Assembly (NCBI RefSeq): GCF_014635345.1
Contig: NZ_BMCU01000005.1
Span: 186,001-250,000, forward strand
Reading direction: 5' to 3'
Length of the DNA stretch: 64,000 nt
Source: Rhodococcoides trifolii
GTDB taxonomy: Bacteria > Actinomycetota > Actinomycetes > Mycobacteriales > Mycobacteriaceae
Shown: one piece after another, positions 46,948 to 55,044 of the stretch
Numbering within the stretch: position 1 is the first letter of the stretch
Layout: each line of letters starts with the position of its first letter
Translations under genes and position numbers: made by a program
Notes under the pieces: generated by a model
Seen by the model: the letters and a program-made list of their open reading frames with translations, nothing else
Told to the model about the DNA's origin: nothing
The model's database searches: none

Positions 46948-48356
46948 CCCGACAGCGGAAGTTCGATGCGGAACGTCGCACCATCACCGGGTGCACTGTT
47001 CACGCTGACCCGACCGCGATGCGCCGACACCAAGGCGGCGACGATGGATAGACCCAGTCCGCTGCCGCCACTCTCTCGGGTGCGGGAATCGTCGGTCCGG
47101 TAGAACCGTTCGAACACCCGCTCCGCATCGTCCGGAGCCAGACCCGGGCCGGTGTCACGCACTTCGAGCACGGCCCGATCCCCCACGGTTCCCACCGCCA
47201 CCGTGATCGACGCGGACGCCGGGGTGTGGCGCAGCGCGTTGCTCACCAGGTTGCCGACGACCTGGCGCAGGCGAGCGTCGTCTCCCACGACCTCCGGTAC
47301 GCCCGATCCGTCGAGCACTTCGAGATCGATCGACCGTTCGGGCGCAACAGCTTTCGCGTCGTGCACCGCGTCGGCCGCGATACGCAGGAGGTCGACCTCG
47401 TTCTCCTCGAGCGGGCGCTGGGCGTCGAGGCGCGCAAGCATCAGCAAGTCCTCGACGAGCAGACCCATGCGCGACGCCTCGCTTTCGATGCGCGACATGA
47501 GGAACCCGACGTCGGTCGTCGCGCCCTGCCGGTAGAGCTCGGACATCCCGCGAATCGTCGTCAGCGGGGTCCGTAGTTCGTGTGACGCGTCGCCGACGAA
47601 GCGCCGCATTCGATCCTCGGACTGTCGAGCTGCAGTCTCCGACGCTGCCGTCGCGGCGAACGCGTGCTGGATCTGCGCGAGCATCCCGTTGAGCGCCAAC
47701 GACAGTCGACCCACCTCGGTCTTGTCGTTCCACTCCGGGACCCGTCGATGCAGGTCGCCCGCCGCGATGGCCGCGGCCGTGACTTCCACTTCCCGTAGAG
47801 GCCGCAAACTGCGGCGTACGACGAAATACGCCAGCACGGCCAGAGCGAGGAGAACGGCCGCACCGATGATGGTCTGCAGCACGATCAACCGGTTGACGAT
47901 GTCCTTCGACTGCGTCAACTGTATTGCGACAGTGGTGGATCCCTGGCTGTTGGTGACCGTGACCGCGCGCCATTCGACCTCGGAGCCGTCGCGTGATCCG
48001 ACGGTCTTCGGAGTCGACGTCAGGCCCGCCGACAGGTCGGGTTCCTCGTCGCCGGCGTCGTTGATCGGCGTACGAACTGTCCCGTCCGTCGCAACGGACC
48101 GGACGAAGAAATCCGACGGTGGCCGTTGCGGATTCGGCGCGTCGACCGGAACCTGACCCGAGAACTCCCGCTTGGGCTGGGCCCACCCCATCGAGGCGCC
48201 CATGAGTTGTTCGTCGACCTTGCTGATCAGTGTTCGCTCGAGCGCGGACGTCACAGCCACACCGGACGCCAGCAGCCCCATCGCCACCAGCAGAAGCAAC
48301 GCGCCGACGAGGGTGATCCTCAAGGGCACGTTGCGTACTCGTTGGCGTACGGTCAC
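46830..48356 (-). CDS. OmpR-type two-component sensor histidine kinase
   Basis: This is a 508-residue membrane kinase. It has TM1 at about 12-35, an extracytoplasmic region to about 155, TM2 at 157-180, HAMP to about 235, and HisKA with His259 in DASHELRTPLTTIRG. The HATPase has NLVSNALRHTPA (N box), VRDTGPGLAP (G1) and GGSGLGLSIVAALV (G2). The catalytic domain normally ends near FRIELPLSG; here 37 more residues follow, encoded antisense to the 3' end of lysE, so the original stop may have been lost. It overlaps the response regulator by 4 bases. The architecture resembles the TrcS/PrrB/TcrY group of mycobacteria; the signal is unknown. Confidence 0.92.
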   Translation of the reverse strand: MTVRQRVRNVPLRITLVGALLLLVAMGLLASGVAVTSALERTLISKVDEQLMGASMGWAQPKREFSGQVPVDAPNPQRPPSDFFVRSVATDGTVRTPINDAGDEEPDLSAGLTSTPKTVGSRDGSEVEWRAVTVTNSQGSTTVAIQLTQSKDIVNRLIVLQTIIGAAVLLALAVLAYFVVRRSLRPLREVEVTAAAIAAGDLHRRVPEWNDKTEVGRLSLALNGMLAQIQHAFAATAASETAARQSEDRMRRFVGDASHELRTPLTTIRGMSELYRQGATTDVGFLMSRIESEASRMGLLVEDLLMLARLDAQRPLEENEVDLLRIAADAVHDAKAVAPERSIDLEVLDGSGVPEVVGDDARLRQVVGNLVSNALRHTPASASITVAVGTVGDRAVLEVRDTGPGLAPDDAERVFERFYRTDDSRTRESGGSGLGLSIVAALVSAHRGRVSVNSAPGDGATFRIELPLSGQRSATSEMASANMTTPISTSSTRQADGRANSGASSREP

Positions 48357-49114
48357 CGGCGCGGCTCCCGCATGACGTACCCGACGCCGCGCAGGGTGTG
48401 GATCAGACGGACGTCACCCGTGTCGACCTTGCGCCGGAGGTAGGACACATACGATTCCACCACGCCCACCTCACCGCCGAAGTCGTAGTGCCATACGTGA
48501 TCGAGGATCCGAGGCTTGCTCAGAACGGTTCCGGCGTTCACCATGAAGTACCGCAGGAGCGTGAATTCGGTGGGCGACAACGCGACCGGTTCGCCGGCCT
48601 TCCACACCTCGTGCGTGTCGTCGTCTAGTTCGATGTCCGCGAACTTCATTCGTGATGGTGCTGTCTCCGAACCCCGACCGGAGCGACGCAGGATGACGCG
48701 GAGCCGAGCGACGACCTCTTCGAGGCTGAACGGTTTGGTCACGTAGTCGTCCGCCCCGAGCGTCAGGCCGGTCACCTTGTCCTCCACCGAGTCACGCGCA
48801 GTGAGAAAGAGGGCAGGTGCGTCGATTCCGTCCGCGCGCAAGCGGCGGAGGAGTCCGAATCCGTCCATTCCCGGCATCATGACGTCGAGGATCAGCGCCT
48901 CGGGTTTGAACGTCCGCGCCCTGTCCAGGGCCGCAGGGCCGTTTGCCGCGGTCTGCACTTCGAATCCCTGAAAGCGCAGACTGACCGACAACAACTCCAC
49001 GATCGTCGGCTCGTCGTCGACGACGAGGACGCGAGCCTCCGAGGCGGAGTCGGCGGTCTTGTTCTGGTGGCTAAGAGACACGGTCTGGGAAGTCACCTCT
49101 GAATAGTCGGACAC
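48353..49114 (-). CDS. OmpR-family response regulator
   Basis: This is a 253-residue response regulator. The receiver has DDE at 33-35, the phosphoacceptor D77 in ALILDVMMPGMDGF and the Lys in YVTKPFSLEEV. The winged-helix DNA-binding domain is seen in LSPTEFTLLRYFMVNAGTVLSKPRILDHVW and VVESYVSYLRRKVD. About 25 residues precede the receiver, so a later start is possible. It is coupled to its kinase by a 4-base overlap and is first in the operon. Confidence 0.93.
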   Translation of the reverse strand: MSDYSEVTSQTVSLSHQNKTADSASEARVLVVDDEPTIVELLSVSLRFQGFEVQTAANGPAALDRARTFKPEALILDVMMPGMDGFGLLRRLRADGIDAPALFLTARDSVEDKVTGLTLGADDYVTKPFSLEEVVARLRVILRRSGRGSETAPSRMKFADIELDDDTHEVWKAGEPVALSPTEFTLLRYFMVNAGTVLSKPRILDHVWHYDFGGEVGVVESYVSYLRRKVDTGDVRLIHTLRGVGYVMREPRR

Positions 49115-49184
49115 TCCGCTGTCGGAAGTCTGCGCTGTAGCTGTGAGGTCGCTGTGAGTCCCCCACCACCGGACCGAATCACCG

Positions 49185-49577
49185 TCATCCCATCGAATTT
49201 ATCTTGTCGGCCCGAATCGTGACCTTGACGCGCGTCTGGTCGCGGCCTCCGTACCACGGGTAGGGACCTCCGAGGTATCGCTGCGCGAGCTCCTCGATGT
49301 GTTCCACTCCCCCATCCGTGGTGGTCCCGATCACGGTGCCGCGGACCTCGAAGTAGCGGGACGGATTTTCGGGGTCGCACACGGTGAGGGCCAATCGCGG
49401 ATCCCGCGCCAGGTTCCGCAGCTTTTGATATCCCGCGACGGTGTTGACGACGATGTCGGTTCCATCGGTGTCGACCCACGTCTGAGTGAGCTGTGGCGAG
49501 CCGTCCGGCATCGTGGTCGCGACGTAGCACAGGCTCGGCCGACGGAGCAGGGCCAGCAGATCTGCGGTGAGTTCCAT
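49185..49577 (-). CDS. PPOX-class, probably F420-dependent oxidoreductase
   Basis: This is a split-barrel flavin/deazaflavin protein of about 130 residues. LCYVATTMPDGSPQLTQTWVDTDG, VVNTVAGYQKLRNLARDPRLALTV and RYFEVRGTVIG are the conserved strands of the pyridoxamine-oxidase-like group, closest in style to the F420-binding Rv1155 family of mycobacteria. The ATG at 49577 is used; an in-frame start nine codons upstream exists. It is divergent from the guanidine riboswitch/SMR unit. The substrate is unknown. Confidence 0.87.
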   Translation of the reverse strand: MELTADLLALLRRPSLCYVATTMPDGSPQLTQTWVDTDGTDIVVNTVAGYQKLRNLARDPRLALTVCDPENPSRYFEVRGTVIGTTTDGGVEHIEELAQRYLGGPYPWYGGRDQTRVKVTIRADKINSMG

Positions 49578-49636
49578 CTCCACGACGGTAGACGCTGCAG
49601 CCATTTGCTACCGTCGATCCCGTCGACGCAGACAAC

Positions 49637-49677
49637 CCGGACGAGCGCACCGTACCCGGCCAGCGACAAGACGGTGC
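49637..49677 (+). ncRNA. Guanidine-III riboswitch (ykkC-III class)
   Basis: A 41-base stretch matches the guanidine-III aptamer. CCGG at 49637-49640 followed by ACGAG, then GCACCGT (49646-49652), the conserved ACCCGG segment (49653-49659), and AAGACGGTGC (49668-49677), so that GCACCGT pairs with ACGGTGC and the first CCGG with the middle CCGG. The pattern is close to the crystallised Thermobifida fusca aptamer as I remember it. The RNA ends about 3 bases before GGGAGAG, the ribosome site of the SMR gene, so guanidinium binding most likely controls translation of that gene. Its target, a SugE/Gdx-like SMR exporter, is the expected one. Confidence 0.88.
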
Positions 49678-49695
49678 CAGGGAGAGTCGTACGTC

Positions 49696-50010
49696 ATGGC
49701 TTGGATCATTCTTGTCGTTTCCGGTGTGCTCGAAGCAGTTTGGGCCACCGCGTTGGGCCGCGCCGAGGGGTTCACCAAACCCGTCGCCACGATCGTGTTC
49801 GCGGTCGCACTGGTGGCCAGTATGGGCGGCCTTGCCTTCGCGATGCGTACCTTGCCCACCGGCACCGCCTATGCGGTCTGGGTCGGCATCGGTGCCGCGC
49901 TCACCGTCACGTACGCAATGGTCACGGGCGCGGAGAGCGCATCCGTCGCGAAGGTGCTGCTGCTGGTCGGGATCGTCGGGTGCGTGGTTGGGCTGAAGGT
50001 ATTGCACTAG
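49696..50010 (+). CDS. gdx: SMR-family guanidinium exporter, Gdx/SugE type
   Basis: This is a four-helix small multidrug resistance protein of 104 residues. The essential glutamate is in helix 1 (SGVLEAVWATALGRAEGF), and TLPTGTAYAVWVGIGAALTV is the SugE/Gdx-type helix 3. With a guanidine-III riboswitch directly upstream, guanidinium/proton antiport is the most likely function. The ATG at 49696 sits 9 bases after GGGAGAG. The decapeptide-repeat gene follows 29 bases later on the same strand and may share the transcript. Confidence 0.92.
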   Translation: MAWIILVVSGVLEAVWATALGRAEGFTKPVATIVFAVALVASMGGLAFAMRTLPTGTAYAVWVGIGAALTVTYAMVTGAESASVAKVLLLVGIVGCVVGLKVLH

Positions 50011-50039
50011 GGCTCGAACGGCCGGTTACAGTAACTTCC

Positions 50040-50924
50040 ATGAACTGGGTGTCCGCCGTCACAATGCCAGTACGCGCCGGTCTGGCCGTCGCCGAATCCG
50101 CGGTCGGCTTCGCCGAGGTCGCGGTCTCCACCACCCGAATGGCGCTGGCCGCGGGGGCGACGGGATCCATGAACGCTGCAGCTCTGGCCGGCCCGCGCGG
50201 GCCGCTCGGGTTGCTCAGCCAGCTGTCCGAGCTCACGTCCGACGACCGCGCGTTCGGGCATGCGCTCCGCGCAGGTGGTCCACTCGACAGGTTGCTCGAA
50301 CCGGGCGGTGCCGTCGATCGACTCACCACGCAGGGTGGCACCCTCGACCGACTGCTGGAGGACGGTGGTCCGCTCGAACGCATCCTGGCGCCCGGCGGCC
50401 CGTTGGACCGCGTGACGTCGGAGAACGGGCCGCTCGAACGCCTGCTCGCGGAGGGCGGATTGCTCGACCGCATGATCGCCGACGACGGACCACTCGAGCG
50501 TCTGACTGCACAGGGCGGACTGCTGGATCGCATGATCGCCGCCGACGGACCCGTCGAACGACTGACCGCGGACGGCGGCTTGTTCGATCGCATGACAGCG
50601 GACGACGGCTTGCTCGAACGCCTCACGGCCGACGACGGACCCATCGAACTGATGACCAGGCAGGGCGGGCTGCTCGAGACGCTGCTGGCCGAGGGCGGCG
50701 CGATCGAACGACTCGTCGCGAAGGACGGTCCGCTGGATCAGCTGTCGAACCTCGCGACGACGCTGAGTTCTCTGGCGCCGAACCTGCAGAAGATGAGCGT
50801 GAGCATCGACATCCTGCAGGACACCGCGGAAATGCTTGCCGCAGCGGTCAATCCGTTGGGCGAGCTGGTCGGCCGACTCCCGAACCGGTGGGTCAAGAGC
50901 CGGCCGCCGGCCGCCTTGCGGTAG
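50040..50924 (+). CDS. Decapeptide-repeat protein of unknown function
   Basis: The protein has 294 residues. I do not recognise the family. The N-terminal 75 residues are alanine-rich and amphipathic (VRAGLAVAESAVGFAEVAVS). Residues 79-238 are sixteen exact-register 10-residue units of form [GDN]-G-x-[LVIF]-[DE]-R-[LIMV]-x-x-x, for example GGPLDRLLEP and DGPLERLTAQ. Conserved hydrophobics at positions 4 and 7 and a Gly turn every ten residues suggest a regular solenoid or stacked helical hairpins. The C-terminal 55 residues (NLATTLSSLAPNLQKMSVSIDI) are again amphipathic and basic at the end. No signal peptide or full membrane helix is seen. It may be co-transcribed with the SMR gene. A phasin- or lipid-surface-like role is conceivable but only a guess. 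Confidence 0.85.
   Translation: MNWVSAVTMPVRAGLAVAESAVGFAEVAVSTTRMALAAGATGSMNAAALAGPRGPLGLLSQLSELTSDDRAFGHALRAGGPLDRLLEPGGAVDRLTTQGGTLDRLLEDGGPLERILAPGGPLDRVTSENGPLERLLAEGGLLDRMIADDGPLERLTAQGGLLDRMIAADGPVERLTADGGLFDRMTADDGLLERLTADDGPIELMTRQGGLLETLLAEGGAIERLVAKDGPLDQLSNLATTLSSLAPNLQKMSVSIDILQDTAEMLAAAVNPLGELVGRLPNRWVKSRPPAALR
50274..50753 (+). repeat. Sixteen tandem degenerate 30-bp units encoding decapeptides
   Basis: The coding repeat has an exact 30-base period without any insertion or deletion over 480 bases. The DNA copies are diverged, so selection seems to act on the protein pattern. Confidence 0.85.
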
Positions 50925-50929
50925 CGCGA

Positions 50930-51649
50930 CTACTTCGTCGGGTGCTCGCCGTTCTTCAGGTGCTCGCCGAAGAACGCGAACACCCGCGCGAACGCGTCCT
51001 CCGCCTGATCGTGGTGGTACCCGAAGCCTGCGACGCGGAGCAACGTCGCGCCGATGCCCGGCTTGAACTGATTCGCGAAGCCGTGACCCGCGCCCTCGTA
51101 CGTCTTGACGTCATGCTCGATACCCTTGTCCTGCAACACTTTTTCGAGCTTCGGTCCCGCACCCCGCAAACTTGGATCCTTCTTGCCGAAGCTCGCGACA
51201 ACGGGACACGACGCGGTGAGCGCCGTCTCCATGTCCTTCGGCAGCTGTCCGTAGAACGGTGCGCTCACTCCGAACCCCTTGGGCGCCAGCGCAAGCGCGA
51301 ACCCACCGCCCATGCAGAAGCCCACGATGCCGACGGTCCCGGTGGTGTCGTCGCGCGCGGCCAAGGCGTCGCGAGCGGCAAGAAGGTCGTCGACCGAACG
51401 ACCCTGGCGCCCCAGCATCTCCCGGAACACACGGGTGACGCAGCGAGCAAAACCGCCTCGTGCGTACAGATTCGGCACCATGGTCACGTACCCCTGGTCG
51501 GCGAACCGTCGAGCGATGTTCTGGTCGTCGTCGGTCAGACCGAAGGCGTCGTGCACGATGACCACGCCGGGCCAAGGTCCTTCTCCCGTCGGCACCTCGA
51601 GAACTGCATCGATGGTGTCGGAAGCGGTGGGAAGCTTTATGTCGGCCAT
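50930..51649 (-). CDS. Dienelactone hydrolase family protein
   Basis: This is an alpha/beta-hydrolase of 239 residues with a cysteine nucleophile in VGFCMGGGFAL, Asp in FGKKDPS and His in EGAGHGFANQF, the DLH triad. The early motif PGVVIVHDAFGL fits too. Family members open dienelactones in chloroaromatic breakdown, but many genomic copies have other, unknown esters as substrates. It starts inside the 3' end of the MerR gene (13-base overlap), so the two are probably one operon. Confidence 0.88.
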   Translation of the reverse strand: MADIKLPTASDTIDAVLEVPTGEGPWPGVVIVHDAFGLTDDDQNIARRFADQGYVTMVPNLYARGGFARCVTRVFREMLGRQGRSVDDLLAARDALAARDDTTGTVGIVGFCMGGGFALALAPKGFGVSAPFYGQLPKDMETALTASCPVVASFGKKDPSLRGAGPKLEKVLQDKGIEHDVKTYEGAGHGFANQFKPGIGATLLRVAGFGYHHDQAEDAFARVFAFFGEHLKNGEHPTK

Positions 51650-52431
51650 GCTTCGACACTAGCGCTCAGAGGCACCTGAATCTCGGTGACCCACGACGAC
51701 GGATCACCTGCGCCGTAGTACCGGTACACCTCCCGGCCCAACGAGAGCGAACTGTGTCCATTGTCCGAGATCCAGCGGTCGATCTCCTGGTAGAGGGGTA
51801 GAACGTCGTCCATCGATCCGTGGTGAACAGCAGACGCGACGGTGACTGCCGGCAGGTCCACCACGTCGAAGTCGTCGTTGGAGTTCGGATCGACCGCGAC
51901 GGGGATGGCAGCGAACACCTGAACGCGCTCGTCGTCGGTCGGTGCGTAGTGAACGAGCAGCTCGCCCGTCGGAGTCACCCCGGCGGCGCGGAGCACCTCT
52001 CCTAGTCGTCCGCACAGCGGCTGCACCACTGGCGCGATGGACGCCGGTTCCCAGCTGTCGGCAACTGCGCTCAGTTGTGCGACGCGGATGGACGGAACGG
52101 TGACGACGGTGATGTCGGACATGACGGTCTCGCTTTCGATGGCCCGCAGTCTCGCCTGGACGCTCGCCAGTGCCGCTCTGTCCGCCTCGATCCGACTCCG
52201 CAGGTCCGCACGACGCGAGGACAACATCTCACGAAGTCGAGCGGTGTCGGCGTCGTCGTCGATCATGACGGCGACGTCCTGCAGAGTGAAGCCCAGATCC
52301 TTCAGCGCAACGAGACGGTTCAGCCGATTGAACTGTGCGACATCGTAGTAGCGATATCCACTGCTGCCGTCGACCTTGGCGGGCCGGAGTAGACCGATGC
52401 TGTCGTAGTGGCGCAACATACGCACCGACAC
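51637..52431 (-). CDS. MerR-family regulator with GyrI-like effector domain; canonical start codon missing
   Basis: The frame encodes a MerR HTH (VSVRMLRHYDSIGLLRPAKVDGSSGYRYYDVAQFNRLNRLVALKDLGF), a coiled-coil linker and a GyrI/BmrR-like ligand domain (VHYAPTDDERVQVFAAIPV, VYRYYGAGDPSSW). The first standard start codon is the GTG at 52431, but family-like sequence (TFTIGDFARAGR) continues upstream in the same frame to about 52467, where a GTC codon stands where GTG or ATG would be expected, before an in-frame TGA. So either the first DNA-binding helix is lost, a non-standard start is used, or a start codon was mutated. It overlaps the DLH gene downstream. Confidence 0.8.
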   Translation of the reverse strand: MSVRMLRHYDSIGLLRPAKVDGSSGYRYYDVAQFNRLNRLVALKDLGFTLQDVAVMIDDDADTARLREMLSSRRADLRSRIEADRAALASVQARLRAIESETVMSDITVVTVPSIRVAQLSAVADSWEPASIAPVVQPLCGRLGEVLRAAGVTPTGELLVHYAPTDDERVQVFAAIPVAVDPNSNDDFDVVDLPAVTVASAVHHGSMDDVLPLYQEIDRWISDNGHSSLSLGREVYRYYGAGDPSSWVTEIQVPLSASVEAWPT

Positions 52432-52504
52432 TCGGCCTGCCCTGGCGAAATCTCCGATGGTGAACGTGACGACCTCAGTTGTAGAGCCTCACACTGTGTC
52501 AGAG

Positions 52505-53161
52505 TCAAGCGAACGTGACCGCCTCGTCCAGCGCCGCACGATCCGTCCGGAACGAGTTGATCGGCGCATCCTCGTCGGCGTACCCGAACGACACCGCGCA
52601 CACCACCAGCCGGTCGTCGGGCATGCCGAAGAACTCCCGGACCGTCTCCGACACCATGGCGATTGCCGCCTGCGGGATGGTGGCGATGCCCAGTTCCTGC
52701 GCTGCCAGTACCAGCGTCGAGACGTAACCGCCGCAATCGACGGCGCCGTAGGTGCCCAGATACTTGTCCGTGGTGATGATCGCGGTGTGCGGGGCACCGA
52801 AGAACGTGAAGTTCTCGGCCATGTGCTCTGCGCGACGGGCGTGATCCTTCCGGTCGATCCCGACGCTGTCGTAGAGCGCAAACCCCGCTCCGCGGCGGCG
52901 GTCTTGGTAGACGCCGCGGTACTCCTCCGGCCCCGGAATGTCGGACCCCATTCGTCCCGACGCCGCCGCCTCGGACAGGGCCTTCGCCAACGCCGTCGTG
53001 GTCTCCCCGCTGGTCACGACGACCTGCCACGGCTGCGAGTTGCACCACGAGGGCGTGCGCTGGGCGAGCCGAAGCATCGCCTCGATGTCCGCCCGATCCA
53101 CCTGCCGGTCCTGGTAGGCGCGGCAGCTGTAGCGGTGGTTCAGCAAGGCTTCGAGCGTCAT
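52505..53161 (-). CDS. Nitroreductase-family FMN oxidoreductase
   Basis: This is an NADPH:FMN-type nitroreductase of 218 residues. Features are ALLNHRYSCRAYQDRQV (FMN phosphate-binding Arg/Ser), TPSWCNSQPWQVVVTSG, and ELGIATIPQAAIAMVSETVREFFG. The typical substrates are nitroaromatics and quinones; the physiological one is unknown. A tandem REP-like repeat lies directly upstream, between it and ald, leaving only about 10 bases before the start for a ribosome site. Confidence 0.9.
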   Translation of the reverse strand: MTLEALLNHRYSCRAYQDRQVDRADIEAMLRLAQRTPSWCNSQPWQVVVTSGETTTALAKALSEAAASGRMGSDIPGPEEYRGVYQDRRRGAGFALYDSVGIDRKDHARRAEHMAENFTFFGAPHTAIITTDKYLGTYGAVDCGGYVSTLVLAAQELGIATIPQAAIAMVSETVREFFGMPDDRLVVCAVSFGYADEDAPINSFRTDRAALDEAVTFA

Positions 53162-53170
53162 ACCTGCACG

Positions 53171-53228
53171 GTAGCGGGAAGGCCGGAGGCCGGCCGGATG
53201 TAGCGGGAAGGCCGGAGGCCGCAGCCGC
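53171..53228 (-). repeat. REP-like element, two tandem 29-bp copies
   Basis: Copies start at 53171 and 53200 (plus coordinates) and share GTAGCGGGAAGGCCGGAGGC. They occupy the entire gap between the ald stop and the nitroreductase start. On the minus strand they show the family core GGCCTCCGGCCTTCCCGC. The second copy diverges at its end, where it meets the ald stop codon. Confidence 0.82.
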
Positions 53229-54313
53229 TACATCCCGAGTGCGACCGCTACCGTCTCGGACAGCAACTGGCCATCGTGCACGCTCAGGCCCGCCTTCAGG
53301 CCAGGCATCGTCTCGCACGCCGCTTCCCAGCCGCGGTCGGCCAGTGCGACGACGTACGGGAGCGTGGCGTTCGTCAGCGCGTAGGTCGACGTCCGAGGGA
53401 CGGCACCCGGCATGTTAGCGACGCAGTAGAACACCGAGTCGTGGACGGTGTACGTGGGATCGGCATGGGTAGTGGGGTGCGAATCTGCGAAGCAGCCACC
53501 TTGATCGATGGCGATGTCGACGAGAACCGATCCGGGCTTCATGCGTGCGACGAGCGAGTTGGACACCAGCGTCGGGGCCTTCGCACCGGGCACGAGAACA
53601 GCGCCGATCACGAGATCGGCACCGATGACGGCCTGCTCGAGCTCGAACGCATTCGACACCAGCGTCTTGACCTGGCCGTGGTACTGATCGTCGATCTCAC
53701 GCAGTCTCGCGACATCCAGATCGAGCACGGTGACGTCGGCGTGCAGACCGTGCGCCATGGCGACCGCATTCTTTCCCGAGACTCCCGCGCCGATCACGAC
53801 GACCTTGGCCGGTGCGACGCCGGGCACGCCGCCCATGAGAACGCCGCGGCCGCCGCCCTGTCGCATCAGGTGGTAGGCACCAGCCTGGGTGGCAAGTCGC
53901 CCGGCGACCTCGCTCATCGGGGCGAGCAGCGGCAAGCCACCGTCCTTGCCGACGACGGTTTCGTACGCGATCGCGGTGGTGCCCGAGGCGAGCAGCGCTT
54001 CCGTGCACTCGCGTGACGCGGCGAGATGGAGATAGGTGAACAGGACCTGGTTCTTCTTCAGTCGCGAATACTCTTCTGCAACGGGCTCTTTGACCTTCAG
54101 AAGCAGATCGGCGTTCTGCCAGACCTCGTCCGCGGTGGCGACGATCTGAGCGCCGGCCGCTTTGTAGTCGGCGTCGTCGAAGGAGGATCCGGCGCCGGCA
54201 TCCGTCTCGACGATCACCTCGTGGCCGCGCTGCGCCAGCTCGTGCACGCCGGCCGGGGTCATGGCGACCCGGTACTCGTGGTTCTTGACTTCGCGGGGAA
54301 CACCGATCTTCAT
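53228..54313 (-). CDS. ald: Alanine dehydrogenase
   Basis: This enzyme carries out NAD-dependent interconversion of alanine with pyruvate and ammonia. The start [20 protein letters not shown] is diagnostic. The catalytic Lys is in DLLLKVKEP, His in FTYLHLAAS, the Rossmann motif is [19 protein letters not shown], and [11 protein letters not shown] follows. The length of 361 residues is normal. It is divergent from an Lrp/AsnC regulator, the same layout as ald-aldR in mycobacteria. Confidence 0.97.
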   Translation of the reverse strand: MKIGVPREVKNHEYRVAMTPAGVHELAQRGHEVIVETDAGAGSSFDDADYKAAGAQIVATADEVWQNADLLLKVKEPVAEEYSRLKKNQVLFTYLHLAASRECTEALLASGTTAIAYETVVGKDGGLPLLAPMSEVAGRLATQAGAYHLMRQGGGRGVLMGGVPGVAPAKVVVIGAGVSGKNAVAMAHGLHADVTVLDLDVARLREIDDQYHGQVKTLVSNAFELEQAVIGADLVIGAVLVPGAKAPTLVSNSLVARMKPGSVLVDIAIDQGGCFADSHPTTHADPTYTVHDSVFYCVANMPGAVPRTSTYALTNATLPYVVALADRGWEAACETMPGLKAGLSVHDGQLLSETVAVALGM

Positions 54314-54347
54314 GTCATCTCCTCGACGGCAGTGGTTGATTACCTCC

Positions 54348-54400
54348 AATTCTGAAGTTTCGACGGAATCAGCGGAACAGCTGGGAACATAATTCTGTAG
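54348..54400. promoter_or_regulatory. Repeated AATTCTG-[AT]-AG boxes, candidate AldR sites
   Basis: AATTCTGAAG at 54348-54357 and AATTCTGTAG at 54391-54400 are direct repeats 43 bases apart (about four helical turns) in the ald-aldR gap. Multiple in-phase sites fit the octameric Lrp-family regulators. Confidence 0.5.
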
Positions 54401-54409
54401 ATTACGAAA

Positions 54410-54922
54410 ATGGAACGTAAATCTTCGATCACACCGGTGCCCGAGGGCCCTACTCCGAAGGATGTTCGGCTCGACGACGTCGACAGATTGCTACTCGAGC
54501 AGCTCGCTCGAGACGCAAGGACCCCCAACAACGCACTTGCGGCATACGCAGGTATTGCGCCGTCGACGTGTCTGGGCCGCGTCCGCTCGTTGATAGAAAG
54601 AGGCGTCATTCGCGGATTCCACGCGGACATCGATCCCGCAGCGCTCGGCCACGACCTGCAAGCCATGATCGCGGTCCGCTTGCACGCGAACGCACGTCAG
54701 CACCTGACCGACTTCGCCGAAAGCTTCGTGGGGTTGTCCGAGGTGCTGAACATCTACTTCATCGCCGGGGCCGACGACTACCTGATTCACGTCGCCATGC
54801 TCGATTCTGCACACCTTCGCGACTTCGTCGTGCGGAACCTCAGTGCCCACCCGTCCGTCTCCGCGACGGAGACGATTCTGATCTTCGAGCACATCCGACC
54901 TCGGACCGGTTCTCGGACCTGA
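54410..54922 (+). CDS. aldR: Lrp/AsnC-family regulator, probably AldR
   Basis: This is a 170-residue regulator. The HTH at about 23-70 (VDRLLLEQLARDARTPNNALAAYAGIAPSTCLGRVRSLIERGVIRGF) and a C-terminal RAM ligand domain (VLNIYFIAGADDYLIHVAML) are clear. The position divergent from ald indicates that it activates ald in response to alanine or related amino acids, as described for mycobacterial AldR. The role is inferred from family and context. Confidence 0.92.
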   Translation: MERKSSITPVPEGPTPKDVRLDDVDRLLLEQLARDARTPNNALAAYAGIAPSTCLGRVRSLIERGVIRGFHADIDPAALGHDLQAMIAVRLHANARQHLTDFAESFVGLSEVLNIYFIAGADDYLIHVAMLDSAHLRDFVVRNLSAHPSVSATETILIFEHIRPRTGSRT

Positions 54923-55044
54923 TTTCGAGCTCCCATCCGATGGACCACCCGGTCCGAATACAGCTTGTACGGAAACACCAACGGCCACTGACGATGCGGG
55001 GTTCGCCTGTGACGTGAGCTGAAAGTGACTGATGAACTTACGAC

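Noticed and set aside
50274..50753. CRISPR or minisatellite from the 30-base period
   Set aside because: The units are diverged in DNA but regular as protein, inside an intact reading frame.
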